Shown: positions 1-11,112 of the stretch, one piece after another
Numbering within the stretch: the first letter of the stretch is position 1
Layout: each line of letters begins with the position of its first letter
Origin: Sepiola atlantica
Taxonomy: Eukaryota; Mollusca; Cephalopoda; Sepiida; Sepiolidae
Reading direction: 5' to 3'
NCBI GenBank assembly: GCA_963556195.1
Contig: OY744520.1
Span: 154,379,107 to 154,443,106, forward strand
DNA length: 64,000 bases
Made by a program: the position numbers and the translations under genes
Notes under the pieces: model-generated
What the model was told of the DNA's origin: nothing
Database searches by the model: none
The model's input: the letters and a program-made list of their open reading frames with translations, nothing else

Positions 1-670
1 AAATAGTTCTGTAGTTTACAGCTTTTAGTTCGTCACCTTTTTGTGTATTGGGGTTATAATCATCTTAGACCAGTCATCTAGTGCGTCTCACTTGTGATTA
101 TTTTATTGAACAAAGTTGTCAATATTTGAATCATCATATCTCTATCAGCTTTTATTAATTAAGACGTTATTCCACTAGCCCCTTCAACTGCACATCTGTT
201 TGATTGTGTTTTTTTAATTCTTGAGTGGTTACCTATGGAATAAGCGCACATCGTCCTGCGGAGCCGGTCCAAATTCAAGTAAAGCGTCTTCGTCACCCTA
301 ACAGCGCGCCTTGAGGTGTTTCTCAAAGTGAGCCTTCCAAATGCTCAACATGTCTGTTTTTTTGGTCATCTGTGGTTTTCATTATATATTTTTCTTACTT
401 GCTTAAATAATTTCTGACAGTTGTTCTTTTTTTAGAAATTTTCCTCCATTTCGATTATTTTTGTTTTGAGATTTTCGTTCTTTTGTTTTTTGACAGCTGA
501 TATACCATTCTTGTTTAGTTTTCTGTAGTTATTTATGTACTCAGCATTAGTGTGATCATTTATTGTTGCTGTGTTTGTACTTCTACGCCTTTCACAGAGA
601 TCTATAATTGCAGCTGGTAATCCAGGTGTCTTGCTATGATATTTGTAGCCTTTCTAATGCTCTGTTGTGC
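1..670 (-). pseudogene. LINE (non-LTR retrotransposon) relic, pre-RT and start of RT, cut by window edge
   Basis: Read on the minus strand, this stretch gives broken frames typical of the region between endonuclease and reverse transcriptase of a Jockey/CR1-like LINE. The order is a basic helical stretch with CERRRSTNTATI near 590 and YRKLNKNGISAVKKQKNE near 510, then SIWKAHFEKHL near 340 (the W..HFE..L motif before the RT), then WSKMIITPIHKK and KGDELKAVNYRTI at 1-70 (the PIxKKGD...NYRxI start of the RT). Several stops and frame changes lie between these blocks, so it is dead. The RT core would lie left of base 1. The clade is inferred from motif style only. An overlapping plus-strand frame at 785-1021 has no recognisable product. 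Confidence 0.75.
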
Positions 671-1734
671 TACGTATTATGTTTTTGAATTAAGTGTAGA
701 ATTCGTTGGGCTATAATATAATATTTTAATATGCTATAAAATATATTTTTATAGCTCTTTTTCTACTATCAGTAGAACATTTTCATGGCGATAATTCCGG
801 AGTTTCTGGATTTAACAGCTGAGATATATTTATGGCATTTAGTCTTAGATTTTGTGCAGGAAAATAAAGAAACGTTGGACATTTCTTTCATAGTGTGTCG
901 TCGAGCTTTAATTAAATCATCCACTTCGCGGCAGCAATGTTGTTTTCGTCATCATAGCTGGATTCTATCTTTGAATAAATATATGACTACAAATTACGTA
1001 TTTCACATACTAGTATCTTAATTAAATAAATAATTACCTTCATACGTTCCTAGGGTATTTAATTGTTTATTTTCTTATTCAAATGCACATATGAAAAGCA
1101 TTTTACATAAACACCGAATTCTCATGCCTTTTCTCACCAATGACTTTAACTTAATTGAGAAAGTATTTCAAAACTGTAAGCTCTCATAAGTTCTCGGAAA
1201 ATTACAGCTAAGTATATACGAACAGTCGCCATTTCCGATCTAATATAAATGCCTATAACGATATTCATTGGGTTATACAACTGTAGCTTCGTTCTGTAAT
1301 AGATATTTCTTAATAAATTTCATTTGCAAACCCCATTCACGTTTGAGGATACATATTGTATCGAATATTTTTTTCTGATAAATTGCTCAATAAATTGTTG
1401 AGCGTTTCGCACCCTATTTCACCTCCATGTAAAAGGAAAATGAATGACTTATTTTTCCACGCGAATGTTCTCAACAAACCTGACAATACGTAAAACACTA
1501 TGCAAAGTCCATGTCCTGCATAAAACCTGCTACGTCACCTGTTTTCCCAAATAACAAATATAACAATCGAGACGTGGGTAGTCTAATCTAAGTTTCATGT
1601 CACATCATGGAAAAATATATCCCATATTTACAGGTAACTTTATCTTCTCGCTTTAAGCATGTTCTAGCAAGACCCTATGTTCCACTTCTTTACAGATATT
1701 AGAATCAACTACCTATTCAAGAATAAGGACATTA
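671..1734. other. AT-rich sequence, nothing recognised
   Basis: No gene, RNA or repeat boundary seen. The part up to about 1000 may be further eroded LINE on the minus strand, but I cannot show it. Confidence 0.4.
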
Positions 1735-2130
1735 TACAGGGTCACCATAAGTAACTATATATTTCTTTCGTTTACAAAATTGTTGATAATTAGGAATTAC
1801 TTATATATCATGTGTCGTTCTGAAGCGGAAATCGCATATTTTTATAGCATTGTTGAACATAAGGAACAAATCCGAGCTGTAATTGCTCAAGTGTCGTTGG
1901 AGCTGTGTTATAAAGTATGCGGCTCAGTAGCTGAAAGATTAGCAACGTGCACTGAGTTTCATGGAAAACGCACCGATATTTAATAACTGTTTTAATAAAC
2001 ATCATATTTTATGTTGCTAAAAACTTAAGTGTACCCTTTGTTAGTTTCTATATTGCATTTGCATATTTCTTCTATGCTATAGTTATTCTATTAAAATAAA
2101 ATTATATAGTTATTTGTGGCGACCCCTGTA
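1735..2130 (+). mobile_element. Mariner-derived internally deleted element (396 bp) with inverted ends
   Basis: The left end TACAGGGTCACCATAAGTAA and the reverse complement of the right end, TACAGGGGTCGCCACAAATAA, match over about 27 bp including the following CTATATA. TA dinucleotides lie at both outer edges, as expected for a Tc1/mariner target site. Inside, the plus-strand frame at 1780-1983 ends with a segment that resembles the C-terminus of mariner-type transposases (RAVIAQVSLELCYKV, then VAERLATC, then a GK..TDI ending). The HTH and the DDD/E catalytic core are absent, so this is a non-autonomous deletion derivative. The transposase assignment is by pattern memory; the inverted ends are seen directly. 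Confidence 0.75.
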
Positions 2131-2370
2131 TGTGTGGATTAGGTTACAATAATGTAACATTTTTATTTTCAAATTAACGTTGTTGAGATAAGAACTGACT
2201 CTATAATTTAGATTCTTAATTTTTTAAGAAAACTCGTCAAAAATCGTCTTCTAAAATGAATTAAACCACTGATATTTTCAATGATTGGAGGAATAATTGT
2301 TTCATACAGTAAAAAAACAATAATTAAAAGTACTCCACAATATAAATAATTACTATTTTATTACAACCTT

Positions 2371-2890
2371 GTTTATATCCACATTTTGAGTGGTGTTGCT
2401 AGAGTATCTGCGTATATCAATTGCCATATTCATCTAAATTCTACAGCTTTATAGTTAGTACGAAATAAAATATTTGTAAAATTTCGTGGAAAAATACACC
2501 ACTTCGTATTTGTATGAGAGATTAAGTAACTACAATGCATGTATTTGGATATTCATTTATTTAGCTAAAAGAATTAGAAATTATCATTCGCTTTGAACTA
2601 AGTTTAAATTTCTGCGGATTATCAACAAAAGATACATCTAGGTATTAAATATGTTCACGTAATGTTTTTTATTATTATGTTATGTTAATGTATGTATATT
2701 TATATAACACGTACCCAATTAAAAATCTTTTACATATACCCGAGATTCATGTTCAGGTATTGTCATTATAAAAATGACTCCCTTAGTTATGTGTACTCTG
2801 CCTATTCCTTTTTGTTTACAAGTCAGATGTTTTTATTTGAGTACGAACTCCAAAAAACACTATAACTTTTTAATGGTATATGGCTGAAAT
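2371..2890 (+). repeat. Dispersed repeat A, copy 1 (about 0.5 kb)
   Basis: Aligns along its whole length, same orientation, with 33157-33718. Shared blocks in order include TTTGAGTGGT, AAATTTCGTGGAAAAA, a CACGTAATGTTTTTT / CATGTAATGTTTTTT block, TTATATAACACGTA, GTACTCTGCCTATT / GCACTCTGCCTATT and GTACGAAC. No open frame, terminal repeats or tRNA-like head are visible, so the class is unknown. Confidence 0.75.
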
Positions 2891-3905
2891 GAAAAGAAAA
2901 CAATATGCAACAAAAAGTAATAAATCAACGAATGCCAGTATTGGTTACTCACACGTTAATACAAGTTTTGCATAGTGTAACTAAACATATTGAACTTTCC
3001 TAATAGTTGAACAAGTAATAAACACACATGTAGCAGCACGCTAACTAATGATCGTCCGTTAACTAGAGATACACGTTCGAACACCAGTATCAACGGTGAC
3101 ACTATTGATATATGACAGAAATATATTTTCATTGCTTAAATAAACAGTATTAAATCCGTGGGAATTTTATTTTGTAACTGCTTTTCTAAACCAAAATGTA
3201 AACATATATATTTATAGATTATACTTTAATCTAGTTATCATTTCAAATATGCCTACAACAATAACGAGGTATAGGACATTTTTAAATGTATGTGCTAATA
3301 AAGTAATAACTTTAGAATATTTGATGTGAGTATTTGATAAATCATATGGCAACTACCAGGACCTGTCAAAGCGCCTGGATCGAAAATCAACCTACCTTAA
3401 TGGGAATGCCGCAGGTTACAGAATCGTTCTACGTACTCGCAATCGTTTCCGAAAACCTTTTAGGGTATCCTGATCACTTTTCACTGAATCACTCTTGCTT
3501 AATTACAAGCTACCAGGGAATTATTCGGGCATTGAACTATTTCTAGGATTTCAATGTCTACTAACTAGATGTATACAATTACAGTTGAAATCCTTCGTGC
3601 TTGTAATAGCATGAATAACAAATATCGCACGGAAAGATAGTTTTGAAATCATTATCCAGCAATAGTGTTAAAGCGTAGAACCCCAGGATTTGAGGGTAAT
3701 ACATGTGCATTTCAAACTGATCCCGTGGCGTAACAGATACAGTGTTAAGCAATAATTAGATTTAAGTGACAGGAGTTTTAAATACAGGCGATGCTAAATA
3801 TATAATTAAAAATTACTTAAGACTTTTACCAGGTCATTGCTGACAGAACGAGAAAAAATCTAGCCTCGTGGATTAAATAAAGTATTAATTTAGAAATACT
3901 GTACA
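2891..3905. other. AT-rich sequence, nothing recognised
   Basis: The frame at 3334-3546 (70 codons) has fairly balanced composition, but I see no domain, splice site or homolog. Not called as a gene. Confidence 0.4.
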
Positions 3906-4020
3906 ATTTGACAAGACGCACTTGAAGAAACTCCGTGTTTCCATCGGCCGAAACGTTGTGGCAAATGCATCTAAGATAAGAACAGAAGTCCGAATAATCC
4001 CAATTATCCAAACATTCCAT
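3906..4020 (-). repeat. Dispersed repeat D, copy 1
   Basis: The reverse complement carries TTATTCGGAC, then a CATCTTGGATG-like block (here TATCTTAGATG), then CACAACGTTTCGGCCGATG. The same order appears on the plus strand at 57405-57530. The short minus-strand frame here is a by-product of the repeat. Confidence 0.6.
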
Positions 4021-4467
4021 CTACAGTTTTGTAATCTTCATTTTGACACGGATGTTTTTCCATTGAAGTTTTTGATTGCTGTGCAGTATTTATAACGACG
4101 CACACTTGGAACATTTTACACTTTTGCAGCGGAAAACTGAGCCATCGACTCAACGTCTTAACTTATTAATTTATTTACTTGACGGTTTAAAAAAAAACTC
4201 TGTGGTTATCTTACAAAAAGTGAGTACCCTTTGTAACTCCCAAACATCATACAAACCCTCGCCAACCAAGTCCTTTTAACTTTTTTTACCAACCACTTTT
4301 TATCAAACACCTTCTTCATATTTTCACATATCTCATCAAATATATATTTAGAACAAAAAACGAAACAATTTTAGGAGATGGATGCATCTTTGATAAGCGA
4401 GATATCGAAAATTCATTGCAGAAGAAAAAAATATCCATTTTATTTAATGGTAAACACCATATTTGAG
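4021..4467. other. AT-rich sequence, nothing recognised
   Basis: Short frames only. A GTGAGT after an A-run near 4217 is not convincing as a splice donor. Confidence 0.4.
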
Positions 4468-4772
4468 AGGGTCTATGGACAATTTGTTATAGCACTTGTC
4501 TGGACGTCCCGGGTTCGATCCCACTCACGGCATGCGAATTTTCGGGTCTGAAAACTCCCTCTATCCACCCAGCAGTAAATGGGTACCTGACTAAAACTCA
4601 GGGAATGTTCAAGGCAGCAGAAGGAGAGGGATGGGCTACGCCTTCCATATGCTGTGCCCTAGACATGGTGATTCTTAAAAAATCACCACCCCTACGGCCA
4701 TGGGCAGTGTGCGATGTTGGCAACGACACACGTGCGCGTCCAAACTATGCGACATTTACTTTACCTTTAACT
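4468..4772 (+). mobile_element. tRNA-derived SINE-like element, type 1
   Basis: GGGTTCGATCCC at 4511-4522 is a near-perfect RNA polymerase III B box. It is followed by a body containing CCACCCAGCAGTAAATGGGT, ACCTGACTAAAACTCAGGG and GCTGTGCCCTAGACATGGTG, a layout I associate with invertebrate tRNA-derived SINEs. The A box expected about 40-50 bp upstream is not clear, so the 5' end is eroded or truncated. GC content is well above the flanks. It runs into the tandem array that starts at 4787. Confidence 0.65.
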
Positions 4773-4786
4773 ATATTACTAATAGA

Positions 4787-5215
4787 GATAAGGTATCTGT
4801 CTATCTGAAGCCGAAACTATACTTCTATTTTTTGTAGAAATCTTTTTATCTTATCTATTAATAATGGAGAGATTATGTAGTTGTCTGTCCGAAGCCGAAA
4901 CTGTTATATTGCTATTTTAATGCTTAATACAGTTTACTAAACTATTTCAGAATAATGTACTATCTTTTAATGCTAAATTCAGGTGGGTAATACAGTATCT
5001 GTACTGTTGACATGATACAATCCTGTCAGGGATTATCTTCTATTTTCTATTTTGGAGGGGTAGTGTAGTTTCTCTTCTGATGTCATGATACTATCTTCCC
5101 AGGCATTACCATTTTTCTTTTTAGTTTAGGGGAGGGTCAGTGAGCCATCTTCTCTGTTGCCATGAACCACCCTGACAGGCATCACCTCTTCCTTTGGGAA
5201 GGCAGTGTAGTATAT
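4787..5215 (+). repeat. Degenerate tandem array, units of about 66-80 bp
   Basis: The clearest unit starts are 4987, 5060, 5136 and 5202 (spacing 73, 76, 66). Each begins like AGTGTAGTATCTGTTCTG, goes on to CATGATAC and CCTGACAGGCATTA-like blocks, and three of them end in a T-rich stretch plus GGAGGG. More eroded units begin near 4787, 4868 and 4921; two share CCGAAACTxT after TCTGTC. The unit start resembles the U2-like segment at 11011-11112. Confidence 0.6.
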
Positions 5216-5610
5216 GCTTGTTCGTCAAATATACTAGGAAAAATATCCAACCGGGCTGCATATTATTGGTTGTTTACTTAATTAATAAAAAATAACATTT
5301 AATTGCGCAATAAATAAACCCATGCATTTATTAAACGTTCCACCACATCTTATTATTATAGACGCATCCTGTGATGAGTATTTCAACTAGTATCAATATA
5401 TTTTCATATGCATAATAATACTCAAATACATTTCTGGACCACGTTATCATTACTGACTTTCACACCCATTTTAAAAATGATTTTTTATTTCAATAAAGGG
5501 TTCGAGAATCGACTATTACGTCATAATATGTTGTCTACTTAAAAATGACATTAATTTCATTTATTGAAAGGATATATAGTTGGCAACAAGAGATAAGTTA
5601 TATTAAAAGG
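5216..5610. other. AT-rich sequence, nothing recognised
   Basis: No supported feature. Confidence 0.4.
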
Positions 5611-5824
5611 GGAGGTGACGGCGGCTTAGTGGTTAACAACACGGACCGACAACCTGGGTGTGCTAAGTCCAGATCCAGGTCGTTCTAAAATAACACTTTC
5701 ACTTATGGTGTTGGCAACCTTCACTTGACCTCTCCTGAAGGTACCCGATGTCCGTTTAGAAAGAATTCTAACTAGAAAGATATCGGGGAAGCTTATGTCA
5801 ACAATAGAATCAAATGACTGAATG
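5611..5824 (+). mobile_element. tRNA-derived SINE, type 2, copy 1
   Basis: CGGCTTAGTGG at 5622-5632 fits the tRNA A box, and AGTCCAGATCC at 5666-5676 is a decayed B box at the right distance. The body reads ACACTTTCACTTATGGTGTT, GGCAACC, GTACCCGATGT and ATATCGGGGAA. It aligns end to end with 13391-13598. The tail holds GAATGA-type short repeats, common at SINE 3' ends. Confidence 0.75.
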
Positions 5825-8361
5825 AATTGAACGAAATGAATGAATAATTTTGAAAGATTAAAATAGTTTTAATAAATATATTTATAGGTTAAAACTTACA
5901 TTTTATTCATTTAAACAATATATAGCTCATAAGTGTTAAAGACGGTGTTATGCAACCGAAGAATTTTTACGGTTCCTGTAAATAAGTTAAGAACATGACA
6001 AAATAGTTTAAAGAATTGTTCATCACACGATGAAATACAGAGCACAAGGTTCTTAACCATTTTTATCCTTAGAATCAGTTTATTTTTTCCCCAGCAAAGC
6101 CCAACGGCAAATATGGAGACGCCAACTCATCAAAGTCAAAGAAGTTGTCAAAATTCATGCATGTTTTGTGGACACGCCTATTTTCTGCGAGCGTTTTGGC
6201 GACAGGGTAGACGATAATTTGACGAATCTCTCGGCTAAGCTTTCAGCTTCCCTACTGATGAATTTAGAAAAGAATGTCAGAGATCTCCCTCAAATAGAAA
6301 ATGTTCTTGGCGCCAGTTTTGTAAAACGGTGAAGGGAGTTATTTTGCTGCTGTGACATAATTTGGTATTATTAAAGGCAGACGGTTAATTCTAATCAAGC
6401 GGCTACAGTTCATTCTTCAAGATGTTTCCTTCGGAAAGTATGTACAGGATACCTAAGGAATATATAAAGATTCTGTATTGGATAACATCTTTTGGGTGCT
6501 GATAGATAATTATAAAATCAAAAGTGTCTGCTTATTTCATTCATGAGTGAGCGATCACAGGTAATGACGTATGACACAAGTCCAATTGAAAAATTCGATG
6601 ATAAATTATATTTATTTTTTATTTTGTATTTTGCTGTTTTCTTTTAAACTTTGTGTTTTTTCTACGAAAAACTAAAGAACCTTCTGTACAACACATGCAC
6701 TGATGAGCATTTCAAATCAACTGAATGTTTGCAATAGAGATTCCATATATAACCTTTAGATGCAGGCATTAGTGCTATAATAAGTTTGATAATTTTGGAA
6801 TTCATAAATGTGTTCGAATTTGAGTTTATATGTTTGAGCAAGACCAATAAGGTTTTATTAGTTTGGCGGTTTGGGTGTTTGTTACATTAACAAATACATT
6901 TGCTTTGTTTATTATACATCTATGAAATATAATTGATGAAATGTGTCTTTTAAATATTTTTTTTTATTGATGAGTGTGTAGTCTGGTATGTGCCAATGTA
7001 TTTGTGTTTGCTTTAAATTATGCATTCTTTTGTCTAATCTGTTATTAAGTTATGGTTTATGTTTGGATATTAATAATGGTTATTGTTATCTAAGGTTTTT
7101 TATATATTCTTTATTTAGCGTGAATACGAACTGGTGCGCTTCCGCTAATCTTCGTGTATGTGTCTTAATGTTTTTTGAAGAAGGGTACTTATGTGTAAAG
7201 GTGTTCCTTAATCTGAATCGTTTTATAGCACCTCTATATGCAACTTGTTGTATTCTGCGCATTATATGTGGTATATTACATATAGTCTGTACCAGTAACT
7301 TTGAAACAAACCGGGTGTACAATGTGTGTTTTAGTTTGTGTCACTTCTTTTTCCGTTTAGTGCAATATTTTTAGAGTTTATTGTTCGTGATTTTAATGTG
7401 ACTTTTGCTTATTTATTAGTCTTCAAGTTTTTATGGTTTCAAATTAATAATTAAGCAAATTTAAAGAAAAACGATGTCATTATTATTTCCTGAGATTTCA
7501 CAGTTTTATTTTTATTATTAGAAAATTGTTTTCTAAAATTATATTTAAATTACAATTTTCGAACGAAAGATGGATTCGCATATTCGATTAAGCAACAATA
7601 ATCGATTGTGTCGTTGGGTGGCGGGTAATTTGATGTCGAGATTAGTTTGCTGACAGAAATCAATATGGCGTTTCATTCAATTCAAGCACAAATGTCGACA
7701 ATTAAAGAGAGAGAGTGGAAAATGGCACTGAAAGAGAGAAATAATCAAGTTTGTTTGAGTTCTCTACTATGTCTTGATTTCCATTTCAGTTACCTCTATA
7801 CGTGATGGTATCATTTACATATGTATCTAAACGTATGTCCAACGTTAGAGAATCGATAAGCTGGCTGGTGGGAGAGGGGAACAAAGCTCTGTTGAATATG
7901 AGTTATCTGTATCGTGAAATAATCACTCGAACAATGGCAATTCGTATGAATAAACAAGACACGATATTTTAAGTTATTCGATTGTGTTTGTGTTGGTGTG
8001 TGTTTCCCGAATAGAATCAGATACTCACATGTTTGATCACGTAACATTTGCAAACCTCTATTGTTAAACTGTTGCGATCTGTCTAACAGGTCTCAATTAC
8101 GACACGTCGAGTCGTCAGTTCGCGCCGGTATCCTCTGCTTATCCTCTTGATAAAGAATTCAATACATGCTTGAAGTTACGCAATTTCAAAGTAATACTGA
8201 ACAGAAGCAACATTAATGTTTTATTTTTATTATCTCTCGAGAGCGTCAATAATATGTCTGTTCTTTGTATAATACAAAACTATTAAATTAATCATTACAG
8301 AATTATAGACTATGTATTCTAGGCAACAGGGTATGTAACGTGACCACAGTATTTTTAGTCT
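5825..8361. other. AT-rich sequence, no gene recognised
   Basis: 6660-7480 is T-rich on the plus strand with a 128-codon plus frame (6988-7374) and a 78-codon minus frame (7086-7322); neither has a domain I recognise. 6090-6340 is somewhat GC-richer without a clear frame. 7700-7740 has a short GA-rich stretch. Confidence 0.4.
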
Positions 8362-8430
8362 GACGATTCCCTACGGAGATGAAACGCCGAAGTCTTTGTG
8401 TAGCTTAATTGTCATCAATATATTTTCATA
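8362..8430 (+). repeat. Microsatellite-linked repeat G, copy 1
   Basis: Contains GATGAAACGCCGAAGTCT, then TGTGTAGCTTAATTG, CAATATATTTTCATAA and directly a (TA)n tract. The same order, again ending in (TA)n, is found at 37424-37503. Confidence 0.7.
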
Positions 8431-8475
8431 ATATATTATATATATGTATATATATATATTTATATATATTTATAA

Positions 8476-8511
<36 letters not shown>

Positions 8512-8517
8512 GTATAA

Positions 8518-8551
<34 letters not shown>

Positions 8552-8630
8552 GTGTATAGATATATATATATATACACACATATATATACATATATATATA
8601 TTTATATATATATACAGAGAGAGTAAGGGA
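8431..8630. repeat. Complex (TA)n/(TATG)n microsatellite running into GA
   Basis: About 200 bp of alternating TA with TG interruptions, ending TATACAGAGAGAGTAAGGG. The Tyr/Ile-rich open frames on both strands here are artefacts of the repeat. Confidence 0.95.
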
Positions 8631-8646
8631 GAGAAATAAGGATACA

Positions 8647-8766
8647 TACATACGCATAATCACGTTTACACATCGGTTCCCGTAGATTACCGAAGTTAAG
8701 CAACGTTGCGCTTGGCCAGTACTTAATGGGTGACCATTTGGGAACACCAGGCGCTGTATGTGGCCT
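8647..8766 (+). pseudogene. 5S rRNA-derived copy 1 (5S pseudogene or SINE3-type head)
   Basis: Collinear with animal 5S rRNA: ATAATCACGTTTACAC, CGGTTCCCGTAGATTACCGA, AGTTAAGCAACGTT (A-box region), CTTGGCCAGTACTTAATGGG, TGACCATTTGGGAA (C-box region) and CACCAGGCGCTGTA at the 3' end. The 5' end and the ACTTGGATGGG region carry changes. The DNA after it (CCTGGAGAGGATATGGGAA) partly resembles the flank of the copy at 55139-55255, which suggests a 5S-headed SINE rather than a stray gene copy. Confidence 0.85.
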
Positions 8767-9615
8767 GGAGAGGATATGGGAACTACCAGGTTCTATCCAG
8801 CTAACAGAAAAGTAAGGACAGAGTATCTGCTTGACCATCCATATATAGTTGTATGTACGAAAACAAAATCTCTAAATCAGGGGTAGAACACAACGAAAAC
8901 AGACAATCTTGAATAAAAAGAGACTCGGATAGAATTATATAAATATTACACGATACTAGAATGCACTTAACTTTAAAACTTTACTGCAGTTACACGATAT
9001 TACCAACCATGAGAAATGCGTTTGTAAATGTTATCGATCTTGAAGACAAGAATAACGATTATATACTCAAGTTATCGTGCTTAATATATACAGAACAACT
9101 TGCACACACACGGCTGGATATTGTTTCAGATGTACTTTTTAACAATAATGAATAATTGCTTATCTTAACACAAGCTTCAACTTCTCGTCCCTACAAAATC
9201 TTCGTGACAGTCATTCTTTACCTTATCGTTATTCTCATGAGATGTGCTCGATAAAGCTCCAAATCTCTGGTTCCCCCTGTAAAACATTCACAACAAAAAC
9301 TCGTATAGCGACAACTACTGTAAATAATTTTTCTTTCTTTCGTCTGTGTACCTGGAGCTAAACGAACTTCTATGAACAGTGTTTCTCTCTAAAAACTGTC
9401 AGCCCGTGGAACGCAATACACCGGGGCTGCGTCCCAGCTGACTACAGGATGGTCGTTTTTGATGTTGAGTTTTTCTCTTAAGTAATCAATTCTGGCCAGA
9501 CTCAACCATCGACTGCAATCTTAAATCTTTTAACCTCATCATCCACCTGACACAAACTATTTACCAGTGTCCTCGAGTGGCTTTTGGGCTTTGGTGAGCG
9601 GGGCCTCGTTAGTAA
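8767..9615. other. Nothing recognised
   Basis: Beyond the 5S flank there is no supported feature. 9400-9600 is GC-richer without a coding frame. Confidence 0.4.
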
Positions 9616-9617
9616 CA

Positions 9618-9636
9618 CACACGCACACACACACAG

Positions 9637-9716
<80 letters not shown>

Positions 9717-9718
9717 AT
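9618..9718. repeat. (AC)n(AT)n(GT)n compound microsatellite
   Basis: An AC run, about 60 bp of AT and a GT run give an overall self-complementary tract. Confidence 0.95.
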
Positions 9719-9767
9719 GTGAAAAAACAACGGTAAAAAACAACGGTAAAACAACGCACCTTCTCTT

Positions 9768-9812
9768 TCACGTCATTTCATTTAATGATATATAGTACAT
9801 TTTATCTACATA
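9768..9812 (+). repeat. Microsatellite-linked repeat H, copy 1
   Basis: CTTTCACGTCATTTCATTTA, then ATGATATATAGTACATTTTA and TC, match 23446-23494 (CTTTCACGGCATTTCATTTT, then ATGATAACTCGTGCATTTTA and TCC). Both are followed by a microsatellite. Confidence 0.65.
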
Positions 9813-9825
9813 CACATACACACAA

Positions 9826-9899
<74 letters not shown>

Positions 9900-9900
9900 G
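9813..9900. repeat. (AC)n(AT)n microsatellite
   Basis: Short AC-rich start followed by about 60 bp of AT. Confidence 0.95.
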
Positions 9901-10271
9901 TACGTGTTTGTGCGTGCGTAATTAGGGGCATGTCTTTCATTCGTATAAGCAAGTGTATGTATTTTCTGTTAAAACATTGTTCAGCTTTCTGAATTGTTAA
10001 TTGTTGGTTTTTAGCAAATTTGCAAGAATCTCTAACGTAATTTAGCACAGCATATCAGCGTGGAAAAGATTGTTTCAAAATGAACGCCTTCTGATTTTAA
10101 TAATCACGTTGACAACTCATTGATGCAATTGAAGATAGCAGTAAGCAGAACAACAACGATAGCAACACTGACGAAATTCAAAGCGATTAATAATCATAAT
10201 TATTTCTTGACGGGGTTGTAAAAAGTGAACAAGAGAGATGAAAATGGCGATTTGCGTTACGATAATTATAA
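9901..10271. other. Nothing recognised
   Basis: No supported feature. Confidence 0.4.
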
Positions 10272-10353
10272 TTAAAAAAAGAAAAAAAAAAGAATTAAGA
10301 AGAATAAGAAGAAAAAGAGAGAGAAGAAGAAAAAGAAGAAAACAAAAGAAAAA
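10272..10353. repeat. Polypurine (A/G) tract
   Basis: About 80 bp almost entirely A and G on the plus strand; the minus-strand Leu/Phe-rich frame is its shadow. Confidence 0.85.
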
Positions 10354-10630
10354 GTACAGACAGAACTCATATACACTTAACAGAAATTGAGAGAAATAAT
10401 ATATGTAATGAAGTAATTGTTGTACACGTGCATGGTGTGGCACGTGTCAGATACCTACTTTGCTACAGGAGATGTTTCGCTGTTTTCTTTCTCATAGACT
10501 AGTTGCTACACCAAGGCTTGTGAATCTAGTTTATCCTACTATTCAACTATTATATATAATAATTAATAATTCCGACTAACATTTTAAAAACTATATAAAC
10601 TTGATAGACCTCATAACATGTCAAAAACTT

Positions 10631-11010
10631 TTCTCAGATCCTTAGATGCGTCCTATGAATGTTCGAGTTAGACGTGTCCGTCGGTCGGTATATCATGCTT
10701 AAGTTTTAAAAGTCGGTTTGCTGCGCTTAAGTTTGAAATATAATCTTTAGACGCGTCCATTAACCATTTATAAGAAACATTATCCGCCTGTGTGTTTGTA
10801 ATGCATAAATTTGAAATAGAATTTCTGTCGTTGTGTCACGCTTAAGTTACCAATAGCATTTTGGTTGATATGTCATGATAACATTTGTAATATCATTTTT
10901 AGAGTCGTTTACGCATCTCCATACGAGACTATATCCGTCTTTCGGTATATTTATCGGCCTGTCACGCTTATGCTATAAATAGCATTGTGTGATGCGCCCA
11001 CGAATCTGTG
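10631..11010 (+). repeat. Degenerate tandem repeat, left part
   Basis: Recurring blocks are CACGCTTAAGTTTGAAATATA-like stretches (starts near 10695, 10723, 10801, 10838, 10962), TTTTTAGACGCGTCC-like stretches and TATCCGCCTGTCGGTAT-like stretches. Spacing is irregular, so units are partly deleted. The same blocks resume at 11370-11460, on the other side of the U2-like segment. Confidence 0.65.
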
Positions 11011-11112
11011 TTTTGGCCAAGATAAAAGTGTAGTATCTGTTCCGATGGATACTACACCCCATAGACAGGTATTGTCTTGGCCTTCGGGGCTTGATTAACG
11101 CCTGTTTATGGG
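11011..11112 (+). ncRNA. U2 snRNA-like segment with two hairpins (derived repeat, probably not a functional U2)
   Basis: TTTTGGCCAAGATAAAAGTG followed by TAGTATCTGTTC (11011-11042) matches the 5' region of U2 snRNA (TTTTGGCTAAGATC..., GTGTAGTATCTGTTC), including the GTAGTA branch-site-pairing block, with two substitutions and one extra A. Downstream it departs from U2. GTGTAGTATC (11028-11037) pairs perfectly with GATACTACAC (11048-11057), and CCCATAGACAGG (11058-11069) pairs with CCTGTTTATGGG (11101-11112) with one G-T. No Sm site or stem III/IV is seen. It could be a U2-headed SINE or pseudogene. The 5' leader CTTCTCGGCC is missing. Confidence 0.6.

Noticed and set aside
1620..1650. TTTACAG|GTAACTTT as splice site
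   Set aside because: It acts as acceptor and donor at the same place and no open frame supports either.
4498..4530. Genuine tRNA gene
   Set aside because: B box is good but no cloverleaf can be drawn and the A box is missing.
6988..7374. 128-codon Cys/Phe/Leu-rich frame as a membrane protein
   Set aside because: T-rich DNA gives hydrophobic codons by default; no start context, splice site or homolog recognised.
8647..8766. Functional 5S rRNA gene
   Set aside because: The 5' end and the region before the C-box carry changes, no T-run terminator follows directly, and other diverged copies exist nearby.
11011..11112. Functional U2 snRNA gene
   Set aside because: Only the first ~32 nt fit; no Sm site or 3' stems, and the leader is missing.
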